A stretch of 64,000 bases of DNA from positions 372,001 through 436,000 of the forward strand of contig WHUZ01000025.1 of NCBI GenBank assembly GCA_015179045.1, in the 5' to 3' direction. The stretch's first letter is position 1, and each line of letters opens with the position of its first letter. Origin of the DNA: Kalaharituber pfeilii. Lineage: Eukaryota > Ascomycota > Pezizomycetes > Pezizales > Pezizaceae. Below, in pieces: positions 11,690-24,148 of this stretch. A model generated the notes under the pieces. It had not been told where the DNA came from. It did no database searches and saw only the letters and a program-made list of their open reading frames with translations. A program made the translations under genes and the position numbers.

Positions 11690-12570
11690 AAAAAATTACC
11701 TAACGACAACATTTCGCCAGCCGGCAACAAACGCCTCGAACTCACTCACAACGGGCAAAAACGAGTCAGCCAAATTGGGTTCTGAAGAATTCAGTTTTAG
11801 TCTGTCTTGTTCACTCCGAAGCGCCCCAAATCATCTAATTATTGCGTTAGGTAGCGAATTTGGCTGAACATCAAACATATTCGTAAAAGCTACGAGGTGT
11901 GAAATTCCTGGCGCTCAGAATCCACTGTTACTTTGAAACCAAAACAACACTGAACATATGTATAGAAAACAAATCAAATGACTGCACGAAGAAAAATTGG
12001 CTACGAAGAACAATGTACCGGTATTACTTGAAACCGAACAAATGAAAAAAAAAAAAACAGCGTACATATAAAGTGCCAGTGCTAAAAAAGAAAAAATTAC
12101 AAATTTTTTACCACCTCCAACAACGCCTCGAACTCACGCACAATGAGCAAAAAAAGAGCTAGCCAAATTAGATACCAAAGTATTTTTTGGCATTGACACC
12201 TGAGCGAATTTGGGTGATTGTTACGGGTATTTGTAAAATTTATAAAGAGGTACTGACATTCTTGGCGTGCCGTCCGCTAACTGCTCCCTTAACCCAAACA
12301 AGGCTATCGAAACCGATCACTTCAGGTTTGCAGTAATCACTGTTTAGTTATACTACTGTACCTAACGACAAAAATTTCACCATCCCCCCCAATAACGACT
12401 CGAACTCTCTCACAATAATCAAAAAAAAAGAATTAGCCAAATGAGACCTTGTTTTGGACACTCGAAAGCGACCAAGTTTTCCTTTATGATAGCGAATTTG
12501 GCTAGTTGTTAGTGCTATTTGTGTCACTTATAAACAGGTGGTGCAGATTCTTGGCGTAAGCCTGGACAAG
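11690..12570. repeat. Hairpin-bearing dispersed repeat, cluster 2 (three copies)
   Basis: Same family as at 424-1330. Arms are at 11768-11776/11857-11865, 12161-12169/12207-12215 (one mismatch) and 12435-12442/12495-12503. Each copy has the CTCGAACTC block upstream and TTC(T/C)TGGCG about 50 nt downstream of the right arm. The spacing between arms varies. The two clusters flank the NLR gene. Confidence 0.6.
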
Positions 12571-12739
12571 GATCCGTAATCAGGATGCAGCGGTCCATAG
12601 AATCTGGGCATCGTAGATCTGCTCCCGTAACTCAAAACAAAAGCCTACTAGCCAGTAAAATATGTATTCGGACAGGGGTACTAGTGCCTATTATGTGCTA
12701 GGGTGCAATTTACTCCGCGTACAGATGTCCCCAACCATA

Positions 12740-13545
12740 CAGTCTACCCTTGCTATACCGGACCTCACTATACCGGAAACCTTGCTATACCGGATGGCCT
12801 CTGGCTGCAACATCCGTTCCCCATACAAATCGCCCTTGCTATACCGGACGCCCTAACAATTCCGGACCGGACAGAAACCTCCAGACAAGTACCCCCCTGT
12901 CTCCATACAAATAATATTTGCTATACCGGACGCACTAATACTAATACATCTTAGACTACTCCATTTCACACTTGGCTGCCACCACTGCTGTCACTGCTTC
13001 TGCTAATGCCGTTGCTACTACCGCTACCATCACTTGCTACGTTCGAGTAATGGAAACTGGGCACTTCGTTGCTTCTTGTTCCATGTTCCGAGATTAATTG
13101 CTAACCACTTACCACTTTATTTCAAAATACCTGACTAAGTAGAAACAGCTAATGGTCAGCTTAAAATAATAAATTAGATACCTAGGATGTCAAAGTTAAG
13201 TTAAAGTACAGTAATCTTACCAATTCATCTCAAAGATGTTTATCAAATTCATTTAATTTTCTCTAGCATATTTTGGTTCTAGTCAATGTTTACATATTTG
13301 ATGCTTCTCAAGCACACTCAAGGCCCGACATTTTTTAAGATTTCGTGACTGATGCATCTTGATGTCTTTGGCTGGGTCTGAAACAAGTTGATGTTTACTT
13401 CGTTCATCTCCTATCTCAGTAATTATTTGAATTCACAAAATTTATCACCCCCCTGTCTGCCAAGCATTTTATTCTATACCGGAACCTTGCTATACCGGAC
13501 GAAAAGTGCCAGATTTTAGAGATCCGGTATAGCAAGGGTAGACTG
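12740..13545. mobile_element. 806-bp pogo-like MITE with TA duplication
   Basis: Ends are exact inverted repeats of at least 20 bp starting CAGTCTACCCTTGCTATA, flanked on both sides by TA. At least six further copies of CTATACCGGA lie inside (for example near 12770, 12787, 12840, 12920, 13474 and 13491), mostly close to the ends. They resemble subterminal transposase-binding sites. There is no coding frame. CAGT-type ends with TA targets are typical of pogo/Fot1-like elements. Outside it lies a second inverted repeat (12648-12674 versus 13549-13574, TATGTATTCGGACA). Confidence 0.75.
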
Positions 13546-13769
13546 TATGTCCGAATACATATTTTACTAGCTAGTATCTAGAAACCGATTCAGTTCAGCT
13601 TGCAGAAATCGTGATCAAGAATTCTTTTACAGACACCCGTGTAAATCGTTAATATACAAAAATACACACAACCTTTTTTTCCCTCTTCATCTAGCTTTTT
13701 TTTTTTTTTGTTAGGTTCCCCATGCGAGTTCTTGAATGATGGGGATTGTGAAATGGGTACTGTAGGAGG

Positions 13770-13990
13770 GATCAAGAGGAAAGTTCACGGAAGGGGAAGA
13801 AGAACACGAAAGGTAAAAAGGACGAGAGATAAGGATAGAGATCGGGATGTACGAAGAAGACCGGTTTACTATATCTTGAGAACACAACAGAACAACTGTA
13901 AGACCTAACAAATAATACTGTGACGATGATGATGATCTTCTGAGGAGGCTCCCCTCAAGAAATACCCGTAACTTTCTGGTACCCCTCGTC
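13770..13990 (-). repeat. LTR-like dispersed repeat, copy 2
   Basis: Inverse-orientation match to 3467-3700 (AAGAAATACCCGTAAC, GAAGACCGGTTTACTATAT, a GATGATGATGATC run). The match extends into CCCCTCGTCCCC at about 13985, which is also the terminal motif of the inverted-repeat element at 2087-3466. Confidence 0.55.
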
Positions 13991-13999
13991 CCCTTTTGG

Positions 14000-16157
14000 T
14001 AGTTACCTCCCCTCAGGCCTTCACCCACCGTGGCACTTGAGATGCCAAGATTCCCACAGTACCCTATATACAATGGCGAAGCTCTAAGTTCACTTCACTC
14101 TTTTTTAGCTCTGAAGACGCAAAACTTATTTTAGAAGAATATTGGCAAAGTGGGAATTGGCTACCCCCCCCCCACCCCCCCCCCAAAAAAAAAAAAAAAA
14201 GCAAAAAAAATGAACCAACAAAAAAAGTCATCCGCATGTCTCGTGTTACCAATCGCTATCGTGATTATCATACGACCTTGCAACGACGCAAGGTACCGAT
14301 TATGCGGGCCATAATATAATGAGACTTATCAGCCATTTTTTCTTTTTAAAGCAATTCTCATCACATGAGATTCCTGTCGCCTCTTTTTTTTTTTTTTCGA
14401 TGCATTTTGTTTTTTTTTCCCCCCTTTTTCTTTACCTGCACCTGAAATGCTTTTTCAACCATGGTCAAGAAAAATATTGATGCAACTAGGCTGAGAAAAC
14501 AAACAAAACTGTCATCCGCTGCACTTCCCTCATGTTCTCTTCTCCCAACGTCAGACCAGGACAATGCCTCGTACGGTATCACATCTATTGGGATGATTTC
14601 CTCTCCATATCGACTTCAAGATTGCGTAAATCTTGAGCCTGGCATCGCGCAATCACCCGCCCTGCCATCCTCGCCCTGCGCTCGTCACCGCCTCCACTAA
14701 CTCATCCCATGCACGCCTCCCCGAGACGTCTCCGCAGGACCCGTCCCACTTGCCTTATCAAGCAACGACGTCCCTACGCCAAGCCCTACACCATCCTAAA
14801 CAGAGAAATAGCAACAACAAATACCCTAGTCACCAAGCTCAATCCGAGTGCCGGGCGCATGGAGGGGCATCTTACTCTACCGAAATTGAGATAAGAGAGT
14901 ACAGAAAGAAGAAGAATAGGCTATCGGACGTGTTTGTACGACAGCGCAGGCTGCAGGGACAATATCTCAGCTCTTGATTGCATGGTGGTACAGAATGCGG
15001 GTACAAGGATGCCGAGGGCCTGGGTGGCCGTCGATGGATCGTGCGCGCGTCGCTGGGGTAAAGTCATCGGCTGTCATTCAGCTGCCAATGAGACAACAGA
15101 CATGAAGCGATGCCTAAAGTGCTTGAAAGGTACAACTCGCTGTCAAGCCACCGGTAAATGCCTTGTACTCTAATCAACCAAGGCAGGGTATATCGATTGA
15201 ACCTTCCCATTGCTATCGATTGAACCTTCCCATTGCCTTTGCCAACGGAGGACAAAAGAGAAAGTTCACCCCATCCTACCTGTTATATGCACTTGGCGGT
15301 TTGTGGACTGATCCAGAGGGTTTCATGCGCTGGCGGTGTTCTCCTACCTCGATTTTTTTTTTCCCTCCTTTCTTTCAATACTCTAAATAGCTGACAACGG
15401 TTCCCTCTTTTTTTTCTCTTTGCTGTTCGGAAAGGGAGTCAATTTTTTTGCAGGCGACTGCGTGCAGCGAGATTGAGGTTTTGTGGAGCACCGGACGCAA
15501 CCCGAATCGAGATATATCTCCAGCAAGCTGCTTGAGACTCGCGAATCTCCGAGAAGGGAGACAACAGGGAGAAGGGAGAGAAGGGAGAGAAGGGCTGACA
15601 AGACGGACAGTGACAGGTATGAAAAACTTAGCATTGTGGCTGCAGAGTTCCAGAAAGATTGTCTTCTTTTTTTTTTGACTTTGTTTGCTTGATTTTCAAT
15701 CACGGTTTCCGGAGGTGTCGGAAGGTGGGGCTATATACAGATATTCTATTTCCTCAGAAATTTGAAGGATGTAGCCACTATTGGCGGACCGACATAGTGG
15801 ATGAAGTCGGCGGAGTGGTTATTTGTCTTTCCGTTCATGGGGTGAGAGTGTTGGTGCCTGGAGACGCTGAATTACTTTTCTCGTTCTCAGCGGAATCACA
15901 TACCGCATTGGGATTATTCGGGTGCAGCGTTGAGTTGACGCCGGGAGCTAACGTTGACAGTGACAGCTTGGTGACAGGGCATATATAGATGCTCCGACCC
16001 AACACGCTGTGAGCCGTGTCCACGACCCTACCCACGTTCATTTCTGGTCAATTCACCGGTTTCAAGCCATTTCACGTTCTATATCCAATTACCCACGCCA
16101 ATATTAGGCATCCTAATAACTTTATTCCATAATATATCTTTTCCATATAAAAGCGTA
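14000..16157. other. Intergenic, no supported gene
   Basis: Contains a poly-C/poly-A tract (14165-14210), a GGGAGAAGGGAGAGAAGG purine run (~15560-15590) and a direct duplication of ATCGATTGAACCTTCCC (~15193-15235). The last several hundred bases are presumably the promoter of the WSC-domain gene. Frames here look random. Confidence 0.4.
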
Positions 16158-19100
16158 ATGCTGTCCTCCCCATCGCGATTGGGGAGGGGGAGATTGAGGG
16201 ACTCACCACTGTGGACCCTCTTTGCCACAACAATGATGTTGCTTATTGCGCTGTGCGTGCAGCTTGCGATGGCGCAGGTCCCGGGGTATAAGGGCCATTC
16301 GACAGACACGTTGACGAGCGCGGGGGATAACACCCGGAGCGGGTATATGGATAATCATAATATGGACCCAGACGTGCTGAGGTCGGGAACGTTTGATGTC
16401 ATCTGGCGGAAAAAAATGCTGGTGAGTCTCTTCGGAGGAGGAAGGGAAAAAGGGGAGGGATCAAAGGGGGGAGAATATGTTTAGAATTTGAATGTTATAC
16501 TTACTGCAATTTAATATAGGGCAACTACAACGGCTTCACTGAGCAATTCTACGCGCAACCACTCGTCTTCACCCCCCATGGCTCCACGCAAAAGGTATAT
16601 GTCATCTCGCAGCAGAACATCGCTTACATCATGGACGCAATAACCGGGGACATTCTCGTGCACCGCCAACTGCACATTCCGTTCCTTGTCACTCCCGACC
16701 TACAGGGCTGCAACGACATATCTGACTGCGTGGGTAGCACTGCGACGGGGGTGATCGACCCAGAGACCGGGACATGGTACGTGACGACCAAGACGTATGA
16801 AGACCAGACCAAGAACACACCGCAGGGATTGAAAGCCGGCAGATATTTTATCCATGCGTTGGATACAGAGACGTTGCAGGACAAGCCAGGGTTTCCGGTT
16901 GGGCTGGAAGGGCTGACGGCGGATAATGCGCCGTGGAGGATGTTTGAGGGAGGGAAGCACCACCAGAGGCCAGCATTGATGCATGTGGGGCAGTATGTGT
17001 ATGCGGGGTTTGCATCTCATTGGTAAGTCCCCCGCTCTATTGCGCCGGTGGAAAACTAGGGATTATTGTACTGACTTTGTATGCGGAAGTGTGCAATGGA
17101 ACTTCACTGGATGGATCATTGGGTGGAACAAGGGCTCGGGTGAGATTGTCGCCAAATACGCGATGGAGGGGGGCCATGAGACGAACGGCATTGGGGGAGG
17201 CATCTGGATGTCCGGCGGAGGTCTTGCGTCAGACAACCCAGGCCGCATGTTTTTTGCCACCGGTAACGGTTACGCATCCCAGCTCGCAGATGACCCAATC
17301 CCCGGGCGCTCGCCGCCAACAGCGCTTGAGGAGGCAGTGGTAAACATGGTAATCAACGGGGACGGGAGCGTCACCCCCGTCGACTTCTTCATGCCGTGGG
17401 AAAAGCGGGATCTCGACGCCATGGACAAGGACCTGGGGACATCCGGCTTTATCCTGATGGACCCAAACACGTTCTCCACGGCCTCCGTCAAGAAGATCGG
17501 CTGTGTAGCGGGCAAAACGGGGAAGCTCTACTTTCTGAACCTAGAAGACTTGGGAGGGTACCAGATGGGGCCAGGACGCAAGGATAAGGTTCTCCAGACA
17601 GTGCAGATGGCCGCGCCGGTGTTTGCGTCGGCAGGGAGCTATCCCCTCGAGGGAGGATACGTGTACGTCTCGCCCGTTGGCAAGGAGACCGTTGCATTCA
17701 AGTTCGGCCAGACGGCCGACGGGCAGCCGGTGTTTACGCAGGCCGGGGTCACAGAGCACGCGGCCGCGGGGCGCCAGGGCGTTGGACACGGCACAGTGAC
17801 GAGCTTGAACGGCCAGCCGGGCACAGGGATCCTCTGGACGGTGGACGTCGAGGGCGTCAATGTTCGCGCGTACGGCGCTGTCCCTGTGAACGGCGTGCTG
17901 CCCACGCTGCTCTTGGTCAACAATCCCGGGCAATCCAAGTTCTCGCGGCCGACGTTTGGCAATGGCAGGGTATATCTGACCACAACCCAGGGCTATGTCA
18001 CCGCCTTGGGGTCTCCTGTCAACATGCCTCTCAACTGCTCCTCTCCCTATGACGCTGGCACAGTGTTGATTGGCAACTCGTCCACAACAGATATCACTTG
18101 CACGGCGAAGATTCCCTTGACCATCAACACGATTGACTTGGAGCCAGCCACGCACTTTTCTCTTGTGGACGTGCCTTCCCTCCCCGCGCAGCTTGCTGAA
18201 GGTGCCACGTTCCAGTTCAAGGCCAAGTTCGCGCCATCCACTGTCGGCGCCCTCAGCACGACCATGAACCTTCGGACAACCAACGGCGGGAACCAGCCCT
18301 ACGCCATCAACACCCCTGTCGTAGTCCGCGGCATTGCGCGCTCAGTCAACCCCATCCTCGTGATCCAGCCCAACGTGCTCTCATTCGGCGAGTTCATTAC
18401 CGGAACGAACGAGACAGGGTCCTTGGATTTCGGAATCGAGAACGCCGGCGAAGGCGCGATGACTGTGCAGGGCTACAGATGGACCACGGTGGACCCCAAG
18501 GGCGGGCCATTTATCACTCCTGCTCCGGCCCCGGATGCGCAGGGCGTGTATACCATTGGCCCATTTGAGGTGGCAGGCCTCCCTCCCGTCGGCGGCACCG
18601 TCCCAGGGAACGGCCGCGCGCTGACGACGGTGCGGTTCAAGCCAACGGAGGACGGGTACTTCAAGCTCTACCTGATCGTTCAGACTAACGGAGGCACCAA
18701 GAACGTCGGCGCATTCGGCGCCGCGGGGGCTGCTCCAAAGGCTGTGTTTGAATGGAAGACCAAGAATGGCACGTGGATTCCGTACGTCGAAGGGACCCCC
18801 TTTGCCTTTGGCGATGTTCGTCTGGGGACACAGGAGGTGCGCACCATGCGGCTCACTAACGCGGGCGGCACGACACTCACCACCACCATCTCGAAGCCAC
18901 CCGTGTCGGGCCCTCTTGCGGCGCTCAACGGCCTCGGGTCCATCGCAGAAGGAAGCCAGCTTGGGCCGGGCAAGTCCGAGGAAGCGGAGCTGATTTGCGC
19001 GCCGCCCAAAGGCCAGGTGAATAAGGACCCTCTGCTCCTCGCGGCCGTCTGGACCATCAACAACAACGACCCCGCCATGGGCAAGCAGACAATCCACTTC

Positions 19101-21183
19101 AGCTGCAGCGGGGTGACTCCGCAGCTCGGCCCCTCCGTCCAGACGGGCAGGGGCTGTACCGCTACGTCGGGTGCTTCAAGGACGCGGACCCAGAGCGCAG
19201 AATGGACACGCTGCTGTACTATTCGCAGAACAATACGAACGGACGATGCATCACCGACTGTGCGGGGCGCGGCTACATCTTTGCGGCAACGGAGTACGAG
19301 GGCGAATGCTGGTGCGGCAACAGGCCGGCGCCGAATAAGGTCGACGACTCGGTGTGCGGATACTTGTGCAAGGGCGACTACCTGCAGTACTGTGGCGGGG
19401 ACGGGGCCTATATGAGCTTGTTTGCGGACGGGGATAGATGGGATCCTGCGCATCCTCCGGTGTCGTCAAGCACGTCGGCGGCGACAGACACAGCGGTGTC
19501 CAGCAGTACCGTGGCTTCTAGCACAGGAGCCGCCAACACGACCCAGACGATCACGGCCACCACCACCACCACCGCCGCCGCCACCACCACCACCACCACC
19601 ACCACTGCGACGGCAGCTCCGACCCTCAGGCCAGGGTATGTGTACCTTGGGTGTGCGAGTGAAGGAACCGGAGGGCGCGCGCTGGACAAGGATGCCTTTG
19701 CATCGAGCACAATGACAACCGAAGCATGCCAGGACTATTGCACAGGAAAGGGATATCCGCTTTCTGGGACGGAGTATTCCACTGAGGTAAGTTTGCACAC
19801 ACGCCTGCTTTATTCCTTGCTCTGAGAATCCTAACCGGGTTGCAGTGCTATTGCGGCACGACGCTCGCCTACAACTCCGCCCTCGGCTCCACTGCATGCA
19901 CCATGCCCTGCGGCGGCAACTCCAACCAGATTTGCGGCGGCCCCTCTGCGCTCAGCGTCTACAACAACACTGAACTTGCTCCTCCCAAGGTTCCGTCCGA
20001 GGTCCCGTTCGTCGGGCACTACCTCTCGCTCGGATGCTACACCGAGGGCACTACCGGGCGCGCGCTCTCCGGCGACGCCACCGCTCTCGGGAACATGACC
20101 GTGGCGTATTGCGTTGGATTTTGCTCGGACCGCGGCTTTTCGCATGCGGGAGTGGAGTATGCGACTGAGTGCTATTGCGGAGGCGCGGTTGGGAACGGGG
20201 CGGTGAAGGCGGCGGATGGAGGGTGTACGATGGTGTGCGGTGGGGATCCGTATGCGTATTGTGGGGGCCCGGGGAGGATAAACGTCTATGCCCGCGAGTC
20301 TGCCTCCACCCAGTCCACGCCGTCGGTTTCTGCAACACCGTCAACGACGTTACCTCAAACTGAGACTGCTACTCCGACCTCCGAGCCATCGCCGTCCACC
20401 ACCGCCACCGTCATTGCGGGCGGTATTAATAGCAGTGCCACCTCATCGGACCTCACTTCGACGCCTGCTACCTCCACTACCTCTACGTCCACTGCAGCCC
20501 CCACTTACTACCCCTCTCCCCCCTGGGCCCCTCTCGCCTGCCACATGGAGCCATCCGGCTCCCGCGCGCTCACGGGTCCGTCCTTCGCCAACTCCTCCAT
20601 GACTCCGCGCCTCTGCACCGCCTTCTGCGCAAGCCACAACCTCGCCTACGCCGGCGTCGAATACTCCTCCGAATGCTTCTGCGGCGCGCACATCTCGCCT
20701 CTTTCCAACACCACCTCCGGATGCACTATGCCGTGCCCCGGCATCTCTCCTCCCCTGACTAACCCCTCCGAGGAGCTTTCCTGCGGCGGCCCAAACCGCC
20801 TCTTCGTCTGGTTCAACGAGGATCTGTATACCCCCCCGCCGCACATCCCGCCCGTCATCACCGGGGACAGGAACTACACGTACGTGGGATGCTATCCCGA
20901 GCCACCGTCCCCGCAGCCGCGCCTCCTTGCGGGATACGCGTTTGCGAATGCGACCTCGATGACGCCGCGGGTGTGTGTCGACGAGTGCAGTGCCAGGGGG
21001 TATGCGTTTGCGGGCCTGGAGTACGCGAGTGAGTGCTACTGCGGAGACAAGATGACTGGAGAAAACCCGGTGGCGGTTGGGGACGAGGAGTGCGCGATGA
21101 TATGTGCGGGGGATAAAGGGATGTTTTGTGGAGGGCCTAGTAGGGTGGAGGTGTATAAGAGAGATGAGGTAGTGGTGGTGTAA
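16158..21183 (+). CDS. Secreted protein: quinoprotein-like propeller, Ig-like (HYDIN/ASPM-type) modules and five WSC domains
   Basis: Exons are 16158-16421, 16520-17022, 17090-19786 and 19846-21183. Total length is close to 1,590 aa. The upstream ATG gives a 25-residue leader before a hydrophobic segment. The ATG at 16233 would give a classic signal peptide (MMLLIALCVQLAMA), so the start is uncertain. Exons 2-3 encode a PQQ-type beta-propeller (KVYVISQQNIAYIMDAITGD; GRMFFATGNG; GKLYFLNLEDLGG). Then come two or three Ig-like modules (LSFGEFITGTNETGSLDFGI). Five WSC modules follow (YRYVGCFKD; YVYLGC; YLSLGC; PLACHMEP; YTYVGCYPEP), each with CYCG/CWCG and a closing CGG. They are separated by Ser/Thr-rich linkers including a Thr run near 19560-19605. 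WSC modules usually bind polysaccharide. No C-terminal membrane anchor is visible. One frame change lies at about 19114-19153. Confidence 0.88.
19114..19153 (+). other. Frame change in the WSC gene: 38-nt GT..AG segment or one-base indel
   Basis: Upstream sequence reads ...IHFSCSG in one frame, and downstream YRYVGCFKD is in another. Removing a 38-nt segment that starts GTGACT and ends GGGCAG restores frame exactly (phase 0). However, 38 nt is too short for a normal intron and lacks a branch site. One extra G in the GGGG run at 19150-19153 would also restore frame. Confidence 0.6.
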
Positions 21184-23620
21184 AAAGATTTTATTTATTT
21201 TATTTTATTTTATTTTTTTTATTTTATTTTGTGTGTCTGCACAGAGTTTTAGGGTTTACTTTTGTTTTTTTCCCCTACATGAGAAGGGGGTTTCCAGTTT
21301 TGTGAAAGAAGAAAAAAAAGGAAAGAAAATCAGATTGGAGCGCTGGGTCAATGTATAGGCTATGTAATGTTTGTTGAGGGGGAAAAAAATAAAGTAAAAT
21401 TAATGGTTTAATAAATATTTGGTTTGATATTACAACGATAACCACGCCAAAAGATAGTGACGGGAGGGGGGAGGGAGGTTTCAGAAATTCAGTTTTTGTG
21501 AAAGTGCTGATGAGGATGATGATGGTGGTGATAGTGATGGTGGTGATGGCCTTGTTGATAATTGTTTTTTTTGGGGCGGGGGGGTAAAAACCAGGGCGGT
21601 AAACCTCTTGATCGGGAATATCAGTCTATTTCTTCTTTCCCGAAAAAAAAAAAAAAAAAAAAAATAAATAAATAAATATCACGAAACCCCGCTTGCATCT
21701 GCTCGCCCTGGCGGGGTCCCTGGACCGAAGACCTTATGAGGGCACCTGTGCTACTACCACTACCATTACAAGACCGTCCCCTGCATGACAACCGAGAAGA
21801 ATTTGGTGTTTGACTATCTGAATCTACCTCCACCCACCTCTTAGGCAGGTTCATACTACGGAGCTGGTCTTCGTCCCTTCCCTCCTCTTCCCTTCTTCAT
21901 GTAACCAACCAACCATTGGGTTGCAATCTATTGCTCCCTATACATGGGTTTGCCTCCTGCTCTGTCCATCCAGGTTTCTTCCCAGCTTTTTGTGGTGCTG
22001 CGGTTTTTATGTATTGCAATTATGCGGCTGGAGTGAGGGCAGCATAGGGTCGATTGGCGCTGGCTGGGGCTGTTGGGGATGGGATTTGGCGGATGCTGCC
22101 GGTTTGTTGTAGCGTTCGTTGAAGCTTTTGGGGGATGCGGGGAGTGCCGGATTGGGGTGGGGGTCGTGGGTGGCTTATTTTGGTCTAGTTTCTCGTACTT
22201 GGTTTGACTTACATGTTCTATGGATATGCGATGCACATACGAAAAAACGGGAGTTTTGCTTATACTACATTTCTCATGATGCATGCAAAAGAGAGAAATT
22301 GATCCAAAACACAGAACTCTGGAAACAAACAAACAAACAAACAAAAAAAAAAAAAAAAAAAAAAAAAAAGGAAGAGATGCGGTATGGCTGTTCATCGATA
22401 CAGATGCGTAGCTTATTTCTAAACAAGGTACTGAAGATGTAAGAGGGAAAAGTTGGAGTGTGATTGGCGACAAGGGATCTGAGGTTGGGGTACTTGAATT
22501 TGCTGGAGGACTGCAGCTGGCGTTTGAGAAAAGGTTGGTGGGGATGGGGGTTGGGTTCTCTAATCATGTAATGGTTGGAATATTTGGAGGTTCTGGGGTT
22601 GGAAGAATAGGGTTAGGTATATATGAAGTATAGCTGAGGCTAAGATACGACGGTTTGGAAGTGAGGAGTAGTAGGGTTTGCTGGGTTGTTGGTTGGTTAC
22701 TCGCGAAGGTTAAATTTTTCTTTGAAGTTTGGGGAGAGGGTATGATATGCGAAGTACTTCCCAGGGACGAAACGTGAGTTTGCGGGGGAAAAAAAATAGA
22801 GGTCGAGGAAGTATGAATTTTCCTTCCTGCGCCGGGTGTCTACATATACATAGGAGCGTTTATTGTAATACTTTATACTCTGCTAACTTTCGTTTTTTCA
22901 GTTTGTCAGTGAATAGGGATTCGTCGGGGGTTGAGTTCGGCGGTGCATTGCGATGTCGATGATGTGACGGGGATGTCGTGATGGGGGGATGCAGTTTCAT
23001 GCTGCAGCCACTCACTTCCGTTGCACAACTTTCAATTTTTTTTGCGGGGCGGGGGGGAACTCGCAGTTTGAGTTTTTCGCGGCGCGAGACGGGGGCATAC
23101 CTATGATAGTGAAAAAATGCGGAAATCGTAGCAACCGGTAGGTTTCGTATCAGATTGTTTACATAGAGCTAACTTAGCATCAGTACGAATAGCGAAGGCC
23201 GTAAGGGATTGCTGGGACCCGGGGGCACTATAAAACCTCGGTCCTATCATAGGCCATCTCTATTTTTCTTTTCCAACTTATAATCATCACTCGTGTAAGT
23301 AACCGAGATTTTGGGGAATTAATGAACAAATCAATTCCCAATACACAAATCTTTTTTTTTTTTTTTTATATGTATATCACGTGGTCTTGACTAACGATTT
23401 GCCGAACAGAGGAAAATAAGTAAGCAGAATCTTCGATGATAGGAGCGTATGATGATGATGATGCGCGTATAAGATGAAGCAATGGCTAAGGAGTAAGAAT
23501 GTGAGGTTGTGTGTGTGTGAGTTCGGTCGGAAGTCGGGACGGGACGTAGTGTCGCTGGATAGGAATATAGAGGCATCATCATGAAAAAGAAGAACAAAAA
23601 AAACAAGACATACTTAGTGG
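21184..23620. other. Intergenic, no supported gene
   Basis: Low-complexity sequence: an ATTTT-rich run just after the WSC stop, a GATGATGGTGGTGAT run (~21510-21550), poly-A at 21640-21665, an (AAAC)n/poly-A tract at 22322-22370 and a GAT microsatellite (~23450). A stretch with AACCCCGCTTGCA at about 21680-21725 resembles the LINE-B 3' end but has an A-rich rather than T-rich side. Confidence 0.4.
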
Positions 23621-23626
23621 ATCCAT

Positions 23627-23676
23627 TTTTTTTTTTTTTTTTTTTTTTTTAATATCATTGATCGCTTGGGGCTATG
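23627..23676 (-). mobile_element. LINE-A 3'-end insertion (tail-only)
   Basis: A poly-T run is followed by AATATCATTGATCGCTTGG and GGCTATGGCGAT, the reverse complement of the LINE-A 3' end. Possible imperfect target duplication TAGTGxATC on both sides. Confidence 0.6.
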
Positions 23677-24148
23677 GCGATAGTGCATCAGATTTATCAT
23701 GGATTACGCAGACATAGATCGGGACAAACCAGATATCGCAGACAGAACAATAATAAAACTACTTATCACATTTTTCTTGACCATTCAGACCAACCCTGGA
23801 GACCTCGTCCCGCTGTATCTGCCCTGTTACAAGACAGTAGACGCTATTGAACGTAACCCCGCTTGGCGGCTATTCGTCATGGCTGGGCCGGAAGTCTCAA
23901 TGCTCGGAGGCAAGGATATAGCGAAATCTGAACTACCTACGTCACCACCCTCGCCCCCCTCCACCTTCTCTTCTTTCACTCTCTATACCTTGATGGAGTA
24001 GAACAGCTGCTTGAGGATGTCCACCTCTTCACCCCTCCCACCCAATTTTCTCCCCCACATCCTTCCATTTTTTCCTACCCTTCTGGGTATTCTACTGCTT
24101 CGTTCTATCCTCTGCCTTTTCCCCACATTCACATTCCTCCACTTCACT

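Noticed and set aside
17541..19097. Long minus-strand frames (204, 238 and 257 aa in this region and just beyond)
   Set aside because: Antisense shadows of the G+C-rich WSC gene, whose plus-strand reading shows clear domains.
19466..19897. Minus-strand frame with a poly-Gly run
   Set aside because: Antisense of the Thr-rich linker between WSC modules.
21640..21735. Possible LINE-B tail (AACCCCGCTTGCATCTGC)
   Set aside because: The adjoining homopolymer is A-rich on the side where a minus-strand insertion needs T, and no target duplication was found.
23699..24001. 100-aa plus-strand frame starting MDYADIDRDKPD
   Set aside because: It runs over the reverse complement of a LINE-B 3' end and C-terminal codons.
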